DNA of 55,922 nt from Caulobacter sp. SLTY (GTDB taxonomy: Bacteria > Pseudomonadota > Alphaproteobacteria > Caulobacterales > Caulobacteraceae): the NCBI RefSeq assembly GCF_009905535.1, contig NZ_JAAALA010000029.1:1-55922 (forward strand). The letters are read 5' to 3'. This document shows, piece by piece, positions 8,026 to 17,288 of this stretch. How positions within the stretch are numbered: the first letter of the stretch is position 1; each line of letters begins with the position of its first letter. The position numbers and the translations under genes are program-made. The notes beneath the pieces were generated by a model. The model had not been told where the DNA came from and ran no database searches. It saw only the letters and a program-made list of their open reading frames with translations.

Positions 8026-9237
8026 TCAAAGCGACAGCTTTTCGAAGTAGCCGGTCAGCTCAAGATACCCCTTGGCCCCATCGCCGCTGACCGCGCCTTC
8101 CCAATAGACCGGCCCGCCCGGTCGACTGTCCAGCTCCTGATCGTCGAACAGGGGCTTCAAGGTAAAGGTCCGCGTCCCGCCCGGCAGCGGGGCCGTCACC
8201 CGCTGCTCAACCGGGTACAGCGCCTTGGTGCGGGGCGAACGCCAGCGGCGGATGGCCTCGAACTTCAGCTCGCCGGGGCGGAAGACGGTCAGCCTGCCGT
8301 CGGACGAGCGATAGCTGCCGCCGGTCCACAGCGGCTTGCCGGCGGCGTCGCGCACCTGGAAGGCGGTCAGGGCGCCGCCGTCGGCCAGGTTCAGCCCGGC
8401 CCAGTCCCAGCCCACCGCGGCCGGGTTCAGCAGGGTGGAGGACCACTCGCGGTCCAGCCAGGCGCGGCCGGTGACCGCCACGCGCTTGCCGTCGCGGACG
8501 ACCGTGCCGCTGACCGCCAGCTGCGGCAGGGTGTAGTAGTGGCTGGCCTCGCTCGCCTGCGGTCCCTTGCGACTGTAGCCCCCTTCGCCCTGCAACAGCG
8601 GCGGCTGCGTCGGGGTGAAGACCAGGTCGAGGGTGAAGTCGCGGGTCGGCACGCGCGCGCGCCATCGATCGTCGCCCCCGCGCTTCAACGACCAATCGTC
8701 CAACACCAGGTCACCGTCGGCGGTCGAGGCCTCCGCCAGGCCGAACCCGGCCCGGGCGATGCGCTGGTCGTGCAGCAGCTTGCCGACCTTGGGGTCCGAC
8801 AGGGCGGCGTGGGCGAACAGCACCTGTTTGGCCGCGAAGGCGCTGGGGTTGGCCTGGTCGACGTTGGGGCGGGTGCGGAAGACAGTGACCTGGAAGCCTT
8901 GCGGCCCCGTCGGGGTGTCCAGCCAGCCGGTGACATACCACCACTCGGTGCGGAACTGAGGATGGGCGCCATGGTCGCGCGGGAAGGCGATGGCGGTTCC
9001 CGGCCGGACCGGGGCATAGACCGGCGCGATCCGAGCCCCAGACTGGGCCGGGCCGCGGCTTTCGTCCCCTCTCCCTGAGGGAGAGGGAGGGGCCCGCCGC
9101 GCAGCGGTGGGAGGGGGAGGGTTTACGGTGTCGGCAGCGTAAACCCTCCCCCTACTCCCTCCCTCAGGGAGGGAGGCGCCAAGATTTCCGGCCGACAGGA
9201 GGGCGATAGCAATCAGGAAAACGAGCACGCGGCGCAT
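8026..9237 (-). CDS. AttH/CrtC-like lipocalin-type secreted protein with an in-frame palindromic repeat insertion
   Basis: A protein of about 403 residues with a signal peptide (MRRVLVFLIAIALLSAG). From about residue 70 it matches the AttH/hydroxyneurosporene-synthase (CrtC, PF07143-like) family: HPQFRTEWWYVTGWL, PLLQGEGGYSRKGPQ, GRAWLDREWSS and GWDWAGLNL. Such proteins accompany an ABC ATPase and FtsX-type permease, as here, and are thought to act on lipids outside the membrane. Residues ~21-59, between signal peptide and domain, are encoded by a palindromic DNA repeat (9066-9176), giving a Pro/Arg/Ser-rich linker absent from the family core. Start: ATG at 9237 has GGAGG 7 bases upstream; GTG at 9240 is possible. 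It shares one base with the permease stop. Confidence 0.85.
   Translation of the reverse strand: MRRVLVFLIAIALLSAGNLGASLPEGGSRGRVYAADTVNPPPPTAARRAPPSPSGRGDESRGPAQSGARIAPVYAPVRPGTAIAFPRDHGAHPQFRTEWWYVTGWLDTPTGPQGFQVTVFRTRPNVDQANPSAFAAKQVLFAHAALSDPKVGKLLHDQRIARAGFGLAEASTADGDLVLDDWSLKRGGDDRWRARVPTRDFTLDLVFTPTQPPLLQGEGGYSRKGPQASEASHYYTLPQLAVSGTVVRDGKRVAVTGRAWLDREWSSTLLNPAAVGWDWAGLNLADGGALTAFQVRDAAGKPLWTGGSYRSSDGRLTVFRPGELKFEAIRRWRSPRTKALYPVEQRVTAPLPGGTRTFTLKPLFDDQELDSRPGGPVYWEGAVSGDGAKGYLELTGYFEKLSL
9066..9176. repeat. MITE-like palindromic repeat inside a coding sequence
   Basis: Three perfect hairpins in 111 bases: CCCTCTCCC/GGGAGAGGG (9067-9087), AGGGGGAGGGTTTACG/CGTAAACCCTCCCCCT (16-bp stem, 9112-9153), and CTCCCTCCC/GGGAGGGAG (9155-9175). 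The outer hairpins are imperfect inverted copies of each other, like terminal repeats. From memory, elements with this layout are intergenic repeats in Caulobacterales genomes; here it is read through in frame by the AttH-like gene. Confidence 0.75.
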
Positions 9238-11755
9238 CACCAGTCCTCCCGCACGGCGCGCACCGCATCGACACTGAGCGCCCGCCGCCCGGCCAGCAGG
9301 GCGGTCCCCGCCGACGCCGCGATCAGCCCGGCGGTGACCACCAGGAACAGGCCCCAGGGCAGGCGGGTCTGCATGGTCCAGTGGAAGGACTGCGGATTGA
9401 CCACATGGATCAGCACCTGGCTCATGATCAGCCCCAGGGTCAGGCCGGCCGCCACCCCCACGGCGCCCAGCAGGGCGCCCTCGATGGCCAGCATGGCGGT
9501 GATCTGGCGCTTGCGCACGCCCAGGTGCCGCAGCATCCCGAACTCCTTGGTCCGCGCCAGGGTCTGGGCCGAGACCGTGGCCGCCACCCCGGCCAGCCCG
9601 ACCAGGATGGCCACCAGCTCCAACACATAGGTGATGGCGAAGCTGCGATCGAAGAGGCCCAGCGCGATGTCGCGGATCTGGGCCGGGCGCAGCATCTCGG
9701 TGCGGGCCGCCACATCGGGCGGCAGGGCGGCCAGCACCGCGGCGCCGACCTTGTCGGCCTCCGCGCCAGGCTTAAGCCGGATCGACGCTTCGCCCCGCAA
9801 GGCATCGCCCGTCAGCCGGCTATAGTCCTCGCTGGTCAGCACCACCGCGCCGTTCTGGCGGGCATAGTCGCGCCACAGGCCGGCGACATAGACCTTCGGC
9901 GCCCCGTCCAGCGGCAGGGTAATCGTCTGACCGACCTTGAGCTTGTTGAGCCAGGCGGCGGGTTCGGACACCCATACCGGCGTCAGTCCCGGCGGCGCGG
10001 CGCGGGGCGTACCGATCATCGGCAGGCGGGCGCCCGGGTCGGCGCGGGTGACGGGCTGGGCGACCAGGGCCACCGGCGGGGCATCCGTGCTCAGCCGCAG
10101 CGGGGTGGCGCGGGTGAAGGCGACCTCGGCCACGCCGGGCAGGGCGGAGATCCTGGCCTGGCCGGCGGGGTCCAGGCCGCCGACTTCGCTGGGACCGGCG
10201 AAGCGGATGTAGAGGTCATCGGGCAGCACCTGGTAGAGCCAGTCATCGACCGAGCCCCGGAAGCTCGAGACCATCACCGCCATGGCGATCATCAGCGATG
10301 TCGAGGCGACGATGCCGCACAGGGCCACCGCCGCCTGGCTGGGCGCGCCCCACAGGCGGCGGACGGCCAGCTCGGCGGTGGGGCTCTTCAGGGGCCGGGC
10401 CTGCAACGGCGACAGCAGCAGCCGCGCCAGCCAGGGCATGGCCGCCACCCCGCCGGCCAGCAGCAGGGCCATGGAGACGTAGCCCAGCAAGGGCAGACCC
10501 GCGACCGGCGGTCCGAAGGCGCAAGCCGCGCCCAGGCCCAGCAGCAAGAGCGCGAGTCGAATCCCCGGCCGGGTGGAAGGGTCCAGGGCGTCGCCGACGT
10601 TCTTCAGCGCCACGGCCGGCTGAGCGTTGGCCGCCTCGCGCGCCGGCAACAGGCTGCCGACCAGGGCGCAGGCCAGGCCCAGCAGGAAGAAGACGCCGGC
10701 GGCGATCGGGGCGAACACCAGGGTCGGTCGGCTGCCCTGGAAGTAGCCGCTGCCCAGGTCGCCGCCGAGCAGGTTAAGGGCGGCATAGGCGAGGGCCAGG
10801 CCAAGCCCTAGCCCGAGCACGGAGCCGACCGCCCCGACGATACCGCCCTCGATCAGCACCTGGGACAGCAACGCCCGCCGGTTCGTGCCCAGAACCCGCA
10901 GCAGGGCGAACTGCGCCCTCCGCCGAGCGACCGACAGCGACTGGGCCGAGAACACCAGGAACCCCCCGGTCAGTAGCGCCATCAGCGCCAGCATGTTGAG
11001 GTTCACCCGATAGGCGCGGGACAGGCTGTCGCTGCGCCGGGTCTGGCTTTCGCGGGTGACCAGCTCGGCCTGGGGCGGCAGCATCCGGGCGATGGCGGCG
11101 CCGGTGGCGGCCCGGTCGGCGCCTGGGCTGAGCTTCAGGTCAATCCGCTGCAACCGGCCGATCTGGTCGAACCGCCACTGGGCGGCGGCGATATCCAGCA
11201 CCGCGATCCGCCGCTCGGCGTCCACCGCCGGTAGCGGCCCGGCGATGGTCAGGGGCACGGTCCGCCCGCCCGCCGACAGGGTGAAGATGTCTCCGGGCTT
11301 GCGGCCCTGCATCAGGGCGGGGGAGAGGAAGACGGAATTCTCGTCGAACACCTGTCCCGCCCCGCCGACCGTGTTGCCCGACGGCCGGCCCAGAAGGTTG
11401 GGGGTGACGTGGGCGGCGCGGAAGATGTCGAGCCCCAGCACCGTCAGCCCGCGCTGCTCGCCCGGCAGGGCGCCGGTCAACTGGACCACCGGGCTGGCGA
11501 TGGCCACCCCCGGCGCGCGGGCCAGTTTCGGATAGAGGGCCTCGTCGAAACCGGCGGGGGAGACCGACTGCACCTGCAGATCGGCGTCCCCATTCACCGT
11601 GTCGATGGCGCGGGAGAATTCGCTGAGCGCCGAGGCGTTGATCAGATGCACCGCAAAGCCCAGCGCCACCCCCACCGCAATGGCCAGGGCGGCGGTGGCC
11701 ACCCGGATCGGCTGCGCCCGCCATTCGCCGAGGATCAGCCAGAGAAGGGCGCGGC

Positions 11756-11759
<4 letters not shown>
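9237..11759 (-). CDS. ABC transporter permease with two FtsX domains (AttF-AttG fusion type)
   Basis: An 840-residue permease starting MSRALLWLILGEWRAQP. It has an N-terminal anchor, a periplasmic domain, then helices around LNMLALMALLTGGFLVFSAQ and GGIVGAVGSVLGLGLGLALAY (first FtsX domain), a second cluster of helices around residue 400, a second periplasmic domain, and a C-terminal FtsX domain (ITYVLELVAILVGLAGVAATV...). This two-copy layout fits the MacB/LolCE-like class that moves lipids or envelope components rather than importing solutes. The start at 11759 overlaps the ATPase stop (ATGA). Together with the ATPase and AttH-like protein it forms a three-gene operon. Substrate unknown. 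Confidence 0.88.
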
Positions 11760-12439
<680 letters not shown>

Positions 12440-12483
12440 TGAACCTGTTGTAGCGCTGAAGCGGGTCAGGAAAAGGGTGCAGA

Positions 12484-12526
12484 GCGCGTTCCGATAAGTG
12501 GGAACCGGTTATCGGATAAAACGCGC
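12484..12526. repeat. Intergenic palindromic repeat with core GTGGGAACCGG
   Basis: TCCGATAA (12490-12497) pairs with TTATCGGA (12509-12516) around loop GTGGGAACCGG, and an outer GCGCGT/ACGCGC (12484-12489/12521-12526) extends the stem with an asymmetric TAAA bulge. I recall very similar palindromes around GTGGGAACCGGTT in many alphaproteobacterial intergenic regions. It lies between the pirin stop and the ABC ATPase start, so it may influence that promoter. Confidence 0.65.
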
Positions 12527-12539
12527 GACCAAGATGACG

Positions 12540-13400
12540 TCAGAGGCGCACGTTTCCGAACTTGCCGGCGTTATAGCCGCCGATCGCCTGGCGGATCTCG
12601 TCCACCGTGTTCATCACGAACGGCCCGTGCGCCACCACCGGCGCCCCGATCGGCGCCGCATGACCGAACGCCAGCCGCGCGTCCGGCAGGCCCTCGATCT
12701 CCAGGTGGTCGCCGGCCAGGTCGAGAGTCACCAGGGTCCAGCGCGGGATCTCCCGCCCGCTGATCCGCACCGCCCCATCCACCACATAGAGGAAGACATT
12801 GCGGCCGCTCAGGCCGTCGAAATGCATCCGCCCCCCGCCGGCCAAGTCCAGGGTCGACATGAACACCCCGGTCAGGGTGTCGATCGGGCCCACATGCTCG
12901 CCATAGGTCCCGGAGATCAGGTGCAGCCGCGCCCGCCCGTCGTCCGCCTCATGGGCCGGGATATCCTCGCGCTGCAGCCCGACGTAGCGCGGCGGCGACA
13001 TCTTCAACGCCGGTGGCAGGTTGACCCACAGCTGCAGGATCTCCAGCGGACCGCCCAGCCGCTTGAACCCCTCGGGCGAAATCTCCGCATGCACCAGCCC
13101 GGACCCGGCCGTCATCCACTGCACCCCGCCCGGCCCGATGACGCTCTCATGGCCGCCGCTGTCCAGGTGCGCCATCTCCCCCGACAGGATGAAGCTAACC
13201 GTCTCGAACCCCCGATGCGGATGCGGCCCGAACGGCAGGCCCCGGTTGTTCGGCGGATAGACCTGCGGCCCGTGGTGATTGAGGAACAGGAAGGGGTCGA
13301 CCTGCTCCAGCCCCGGCCCCGGCAGCGGCCTGCGGGTGGTCAGGTCGGTGATGTCGTCGCGGTGCGCGGGGTGGAGGGCGAGGACGGTCTTGTGGGTCAT
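12540..13400 (-). CDS. Pirin family protein
   Basis: A 286-residue bicupin of normal pirin length. The N-terminal cupin contains FGPHPHRGFET and GSGLVHAE, giving the four iron ligands His60, His62, His104 and Glu106 as in characterised pirins. The C-terminal cupin follows from about residue 165. Bacterial pirins are cytoplasmic iron proteins, some acting as quercetinases and others as regulators of central metabolic enzymes; the role here is unknown. It stands alone between repeats (12484-12526 and 13454-13620), reading away from the pectate lyase gene's 3' end on the same strand. Confidence 0.92.
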   Translation of the reverse strand: MTHKTVLALHPAHRDDITDLTTRRPLPGPGLEQVDPFLFLNHHGPQVYPPNNRGLPFGPHPHRGFETVSFILSGEMAHLDSGGHESVIGPGGVQWMTAGSGLVHAEISPEGFKRLGGPLEILQLWVNLPPALKMSPPRYVGLQREDIPAHEADDGRARLHLISGTYGEHVGPIDTLTGVFMSTLDLAGGGRMHFDGLSGRNVFLYVVDGAVRISGREIPRWTLVTLDLAGDHLEIEGLPDARLAFGHAAPIGAPVVAHGPFVMNTVDEIRQAIGGYNAGKFGNVRL

Positions 13401-13453
13401 GGCCGGACTACTTCGGCTTGGACGCGCAAGGGCGCAAGAGCGTGAGGTTTCTT

Positions 13454-13620
13454 CTCTCCCCCCGCGAAGCGGGAGGAGGACAGGTTTCGAGCCTCAAGCG
13501 AGAAACCAGGAGGCGGGCCCCACCGGCGGTAGGGAGGTTCCTTCTGACACGGACTTGCCCCCCTCCTGCTCTGTCGCTGAGCGCTCCAGAGCGGTCCTCC
13601 CCCGCAAAGCGGGGGGAGAG
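13454..13620. repeat. MITE-like element with imperfect terminal inverted repeats
   Basis: The 167-base stretch between the pirin start and the pectate lyase stop begins CTCTCCCCCCGCGAAGCGGG and ends with an inverted copy, CCCCGCAAAGCGGGGGGAGAG when read through, each arm itself a hairpin with loop GAA or AAA. Inside is another inverted repeat, GGTTTC (13483-13488) and GAAACC (13502-13507). No open frame of credible codon use is present. It looks like a small non-autonomous palindromic element. Confidence 0.65.
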
Positions 13621-13639
13621 TTGAGACTCTCGCAGCGCG

Positions 13640-15022
13640 TCAGGTCCCCTTCGCCTTCGCCCCCGCGTCGAGCACATCCCGCCGTTTCGGCGTCATGTCG
13701 AACAGGTTCCAGTCGTCGGGATTGAAAGGCCGGCGGGTTTCCTTGTGCGCGGGATAGCCGTGAAGGTCGTTCTCGCTGTCGATGATCGCGCCGCGTCCCT
13801 CGGCCACATCGGAGATCAGCTGGACGTCCAGGGCGTCGCGGTCCCACGGCCGGGCGCCGGCCCCTCCAAGCACCGACTGCTGCACCGCGGAGGCCGGCAG
13901 GGCGACCAGGCCGGGCGGCCAGAGCATGGGCCGGCTCTTCTGGATGATCTTCGCCGGCGCGGTGGTGTAGCGGCCGAACATCGGCAGGGGGCGGCCGTAG
14001 CGGTCCTGGGCGATGTTGTCCTTGCCGTAGAACTCCAGGTCGCCGTAGCCGCCGATTTCCAGGAAGGCGAGGTGCTCGGCGGTGTCCATGCCGCCGCGCA
14101 GCACGTTGCCGACGGCGACCAGCTGGCCGATCTGCCAGGGTTTGTCGCCCCACTCCTCGGCCATCAGGTTGTAGTGGATAGCCCGCTGGCCCGGATTGTA
14201 GATCAGGTTGTTGACCACCACCCCGCGCACCCCGCCCTTGAACATCGGATTGCGCTCGAAATTGTGGGCGTAGAGGTTCCCGACGATGAGGATGCCGGTG
14301 ATGTTGTCGTGGATCAGGCTGCCCTTGGAATGCTCGATCTTGGCATGGGTCGAGTAGCGCAGGCTTTCTGCGATGATGTTGTTGGAGAAGGTGATGTTGC
14401 GCGAGGTGCCGGCGCGCCAGTCATCGGGCGTCTGGCCGACGAAACGAGGGCCGGAGGCGGACAGGTTCTCGTCCGTGCCCCAGGTCAGGGTGCAGTGATC
14501 AACAATGATGTTGTAGCTGATCCCCTGGGTGGAGATGCTGTCGAAGTCCTTGCCGGACTTCTTCGCCGCGCCGGCCTCACCGGGGCGGACACGGATGTGC
14601 TGGACCACCACGTCATGGGTGGCGATGTCGATGCCGCCCTTGATGAAGGTGACACCCGGAGAAGGGGCGGTCTGGCCGGCGATGGTCAGGAAGGGTTCGC
14701 GGATGGTCAGGGTCTTGCCGCCCATATCGACCACGCCGCCGACCTCGAAGACGATGATTCGCGGGCCCTTGGTTTCGACCGCCTCACGGAACGAGCCTGG
14801 GCCTTCGGCGGCCAGGGTGGTGACCCGGATGACTTGGCCGCCGCGCCCGCCCGGCGTGGTCGCCGCCCAACCCAGAGCGCCCGGAAACGCCAGGTGCGAG
14901 GTGGCGGTGCGGGGGGCGTCGTGGGCCTTTTGAGCAGCGGTTGCGACCGACAGGCCGGCCCCGGCGACCAAGGCGCCGCAAATCGCCGCGAAAACGACCT
15001 TAAACCTTTGTCTGGACAGCAT
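13640..15022 (-). CDS. Pectate lyase, polysaccharide lyase family 1 type, secreted
   Basis: A 460-residue protein with a signal peptide (MLSRQRFKVVFAAICGALVAG) and a right-handed parallel beta-helix. It contains the family-1 start ALGWAATTPGGRGGQVI, the turn IIVFEVGGVVDMGG, the calcium/substrate region DFDSIS...IIVDHCTLTWGTDEN, and ladder-like NNIIAESLRYS, NLYAHNFERNP and NNLIYNPG. PL1 enzymes cleave polygalacturonate with calcium. The start at 15022 keeps the signal peptide; the frame stays open far upstream but that part overlaps the divergent hydratase gene. A palindrome at 15079-15090, shared with the other pectate lyase promoter, lies 57 bases upstream. Confidence 0.88.
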   Translation of the reverse strand: MLSRQRFKVVFAAICGALVAGAGLSVATAAQKAHDAPRTATSHLAFPGALGWAATTPGGRGGQVIRVTTLAAEGPGSFREAVETKGPRIIVFEVGGVVDMGGKTLTIREPFLTIAGQTAPSPGVTFIKGGIDIATHDVVVQHIRVRPGEAGAAKKSGKDFDSISTQGISYNIIVDHCTLTWGTDENLSASGPRFVGQTPDDWRAGTSRNITFSNNIIAESLRYSTHAKIEHSKGSLIHDNITGILIVGNLYAHNFERNPMFKGGVRGVVVNNLIYNPGQRAIHYNLMAEEWGDKPWQIGQLVAVGNVLRGGMDTAEHLAFLEIGGYGDLEFYGKDNIAQDRYGRPLPMFGRYTTAPAKIIQKSRPMLWPPGLVALPASAVQQSVLGGAGARPWDRDALDVQLISDVAEGRGAIIDSENDLHGYPAHKETRRPFNPDDWNLFDMTPKRRDVLDAGAKAKGT

Positions 15023-15078
15023 TTTCCGAACCTCTGACGACCTCCCGACGGGCTTTTCGCCGCCTGCCGATTGAAAAT

Positions 15079-15090
15079 GACACCGGTTTC
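15079..15090. promoter_or_regulatory. Candidate pectin-regulon operator in a divergent promoter
   Basis: GACACCGGTTTC differs by one base from the perfect palindrome GACACCGGTGTC at 849-860 upstream of the other pectate lyase. It lies between the family-1 pectate lyase (start 15022, minus) and the hydratase-transporter genes (start 15164, plus) and could control both directions. Confidence 0.55.
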
Positions 15091-15163
15091 CTTTAGAGAC
15101 AATCCCAGCCCGGCGCCGTGACGCCGATAAAGCTGAAGAAAAATTCGGGGGAGGAAGACAGGG

Positions 15164-15994
15164 GTGAGGGGAACGGCGGCAACCAGTGCGTCCGGCCAGG
15201 CCAGCGCCGACATCGCCCGGCGTTTTACCGACGCCCGCCGCGCCGCCGACGCCCTGCCCGACTTCCCCGGCGCAATCCCCGCAGACCTCGCCGGCGCCTA
15301 TGCCGTGCAGGACGCGGCCATCGATCGGTGGAACGAGGCGATCGTCGGCTGGAAGGTCGGCCGCATCGCGCCGCCCCTGCAGGAGCGGCTGGGATCGGCG
15401 CGGGTGTCCGGGCCGGTGTTTGCGCGAAACCTGTGGCGCGCCGAGCCGGGAGTCGAAGTCCCCTTCCCCGTCTTCCGGGGTGGCTTCGCGGCCGTCGAGG
15501 GGGAATTCGTCTATCGCCTGGGCGCCGATGCGCTGGCCGGCAAGACCCGCTGGACCGCCGAGGAGGCGCTGGACCTGGCCGACGCCCTGTTCGTAGGCGT
15601 GGAGACGGCCGGCAGCCCCCTGGCGACCATCAACCAGCTCGGCCCCCTGGTGGTGGCCAGCGACTTCGGAAACAACTGGGGCCTGATCCTGGGCGAGGCG
15701 GTCGCGGATTGGCGCGAGCAAGCCTTTGCCGATCTGACCTGCACGACCGCCATCGAGGGCGCCGTGGTCGGGACCGGCACGGCCGCCGACCTGCCGGACG
15801 GGCCGGCCGAGGCCCTGGCCTGGCTGCTGGGCCACTGCGCCGGGCGGGGACACCCGCTGAAGGCCGGGGCCCTGGTGACCACCGGGGCGGTGACCGGGGT
15901 GCATGATATCGTCGCCGGACAGTCGGCAGCCATCGACTTCGGGCGATACGGAACCATCCTATGCCGGGCGCAACCGGCGGGGCCGTTGGGGTGA
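15164..15994 (+). CDS. 2-keto-4-pentenoate hydratase-like protein (fumarylacetoacetase C-terminal fold)
   Basis: A 276-residue protein resembling MhpD/HpaH-type hydratases: WKVGRIAPPLQERLG, PVFRGGFAAVEGEFVYRLG and the C-terminal GALVTTGAVTGVHDIVAGQ are family hallmarks, including the acidic metal-binding region around EGEF. These enzymes add water to 2-oxo-4-enoates with Mg or Mn. The start is GTG at 15164, with GGAGG about 9 bases upstream. It is 13 bases from a hexuronate-type transporter and divergent from a pectate lyase, so a sugar-acid-derived 2-oxo acid is a plausible substrate instead of an aromatic ring-cleavage product (inference). Confidence 0.82.
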   Translation: MRGTAATSASGQASADIARRFTDARRAADALPDFPGAIPADLAGAYAVQDAAIDRWNEAIVGWKVGRIAPPLQERLGSARVSGPVFARNLWRAEPGVEVPFPVFRGGFAAVEGEFVYRLGADALAGKTRWTAEEALDLADALFVGVETAGSPLATINQLGPLVVASDFGNNWGLILGEAVADWREQAFADLTCTTAIEGAVVGTGTAADLPDGPAEALAWLLGHCAGRGHPLKAGALVTTGAVTGVHDIVAGQSAAIDFGRYGTILCRAQPAGPLG

Positions 15995-16007
15995 GGGGAA
16001 CACGTCC

Positions 16008-17288
16008 ATGAGCGCACAGGCTGACGCCGCGCCGCCGATCCCGGTCAAGGTCGGCAATTATCGTTGGCTGATCTGCGGCCTGCTGTTCGCGGCCATGGTC
16101 ATCAACTACGTCGACCGCCAGATGCTGGGGGTGCTCAAACCCACCCTGTCGAAGGAGTTCGGCTGGAGCGAGACCCAGTACGCCGACATCATCTTCTACT
16201 TCCAGGCGGCCTATGCGGTCTCCTACCTGCTGTTCGGCCGGATCATCGACCGGATCGGGGCCCGTTGGGGCTTCGGGGCCGCCTTCTTCATCTGGCAACT
16301 CGCCCACATCGCCCACGCGGGCGTCAGCAACCTCAGCCACATGATCGCGGCCCGTGTGCTGCTGGGCGTCGGCGAGGGTGGCGGCTTCCCGGGTGGGATC
16401 AAGGCGGTGGCCGAGTGGTTCCCCAAGAAGGAGCGGGCCTTCGCCACCGGCATCTTCAACGCCGGCACCAACATCGGAGCCATCGTCACGCCGCTGGTGG
16501 TGCCCGCCATCGTGCTGGCCTGGGGCTGGCAGATGGCCTTCATCATCACAGGCATCGCCGGGCTGATCTGGCTGCCGATCTGGCTGATCGTCTACCGCCG
16601 GCCGCGCGAACAGCCCAAGGTCTCGGCCGCCGAGCTGGCCTACATTGAGCAGGATCCGGCGGATCCGGTCGAGAAGGTCGCCTGGCTGAAGCTGCTGACC
16701 ATCAAGGAAACCTGGGCCTATGCGCTGGGCAAGTTCCTGATCGATCCGATCTGGTGGATGTTCCTGTTCTGGTTGCCGGATTTCCTCAGCAAGCGCCACG
16801 GGCTGGACCTGAAGACCTTCGGCATTCCGCTGGTCTGCATCTACCTGCTCAGCGATGTGGGCAGTGTCGGCGGCGGCTGGATGTCCTCGGCGATGATGAA
16901 GCGTGGCATGAGCCTGAACGCCGCGCGCAAGACCGCCATGCTGATCTGCGCCCTGTTCGCGGTGCCGATCTGCCTGGGGGCCGTGGTCGACAATCTCTGG
17001 CTGGCGGTGCTGATCATCGGGGTGGCCACGGCCGCCCACCAGGGCTTCTCCGCCAACCTCTACACCCTGCCCTCGGACGTCTTCCCGCGCTCGGCGGTGG
17101 GTTCGGTAGTCGGCATCGGCGGGATGATCGGCGCGATCGGCGGCATGGCCATGGCCAAGTACGCCGGCTGGGTGCTCGACCAGATCGGCAGCTACACCCC
17201 GATCTTCGTGGTCGCGGCCAGCGCCTATCTGCTGGCGCTGGGGGTGGTGCATTTGCTGTCGCCGAAGATGGAGCCGGTTAAGCTCTAG
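16008..17288 (+). CDS. MFS transporter, anion:cation symporter (ExuT/hexuronate-like)
   Basis: A 426-residue, 12-helix major facilitator. The first loop has NYVDRQMLGVLKP and the signature GRIIDRIGARWGFG; VLLGVGEGGGFPGGIKAVAEWFP is the characteristic ACS-family stretch found in hexuronate, glucarate and tartrate transporters. It sits 13 bases after the hydratase gene in a probable operon divergent from a pectate lyase, so galacturonate or a related oligomer product is the likely substrate. The stop codon is part of a CTAG shared with the convergent UdgX-fusion gene. ATG at 16008 is chosen because the first hydrophobic helix follows at the usual distance. Confidence 0.88.
   Translation: MSAQADAAPPIPVKVGNYRWLICGLLFAAMVINYVDRQMLGVLKPTLSKEFGWSETQYADIIFYFQAAYAVSYLLFGRIIDRIGARWGFGAAFFIWQLAHIAHAGVSNLSHMIAARVLLGVGEGGGFPGGIKAVAEWFPKKERAFATGIFNAGTNIGAIVTPLVVPAIVLAWGWQMAFIITGIAGLIWLPIWLIVYRRPREQPKVSAAELAYIEQDPADPVEKVAWLKLLTIKETWAYALGKFLIDPIWWMFLFWLPDFLSKRHGLDLKTFGIPLVCIYLLSDVGSVGGGWMSSAMMKRGMSLNAARKTAMLICALFAVPICLGAVVDNLWLAVLIIGVATAAHQGFSANLYTLPSDVFPRSAVGSVVGIGGMIGAIGGMAMAKYAGWVLDQIGSYTPIFVVAASAYLLALGVVHLLSPKMEPVKL

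Noticed and set aside
8560..8610. Second repeat insertion in the AttH-like gene
   Set aside because: The QGEGGYSRKGPQ segment is part of the normal AttH/CrtC family sequence, so no insertion is needed.
9381..10811. Long open frame (about 476 codons) on the plus strand
   Set aside because: It lies antisense to the FtsX permease, is rich in Gln/Gly/Arg/His with no domain, and is an effect of high GC at third positions of the real gene.
12450..13640. CRISPR array from repeated short palindromes
   Set aside because: The repeats are unique palindromes without regular spacing or spacers, and no cas gene is present.
15022..15904. Upstream extension of the family-1 pectate lyase frame
   Set aside because: The frame stays open to 15904 on the minus strand, but this part overlaps the divergent hydratase on the other strand and precedes the signal peptide and operator.
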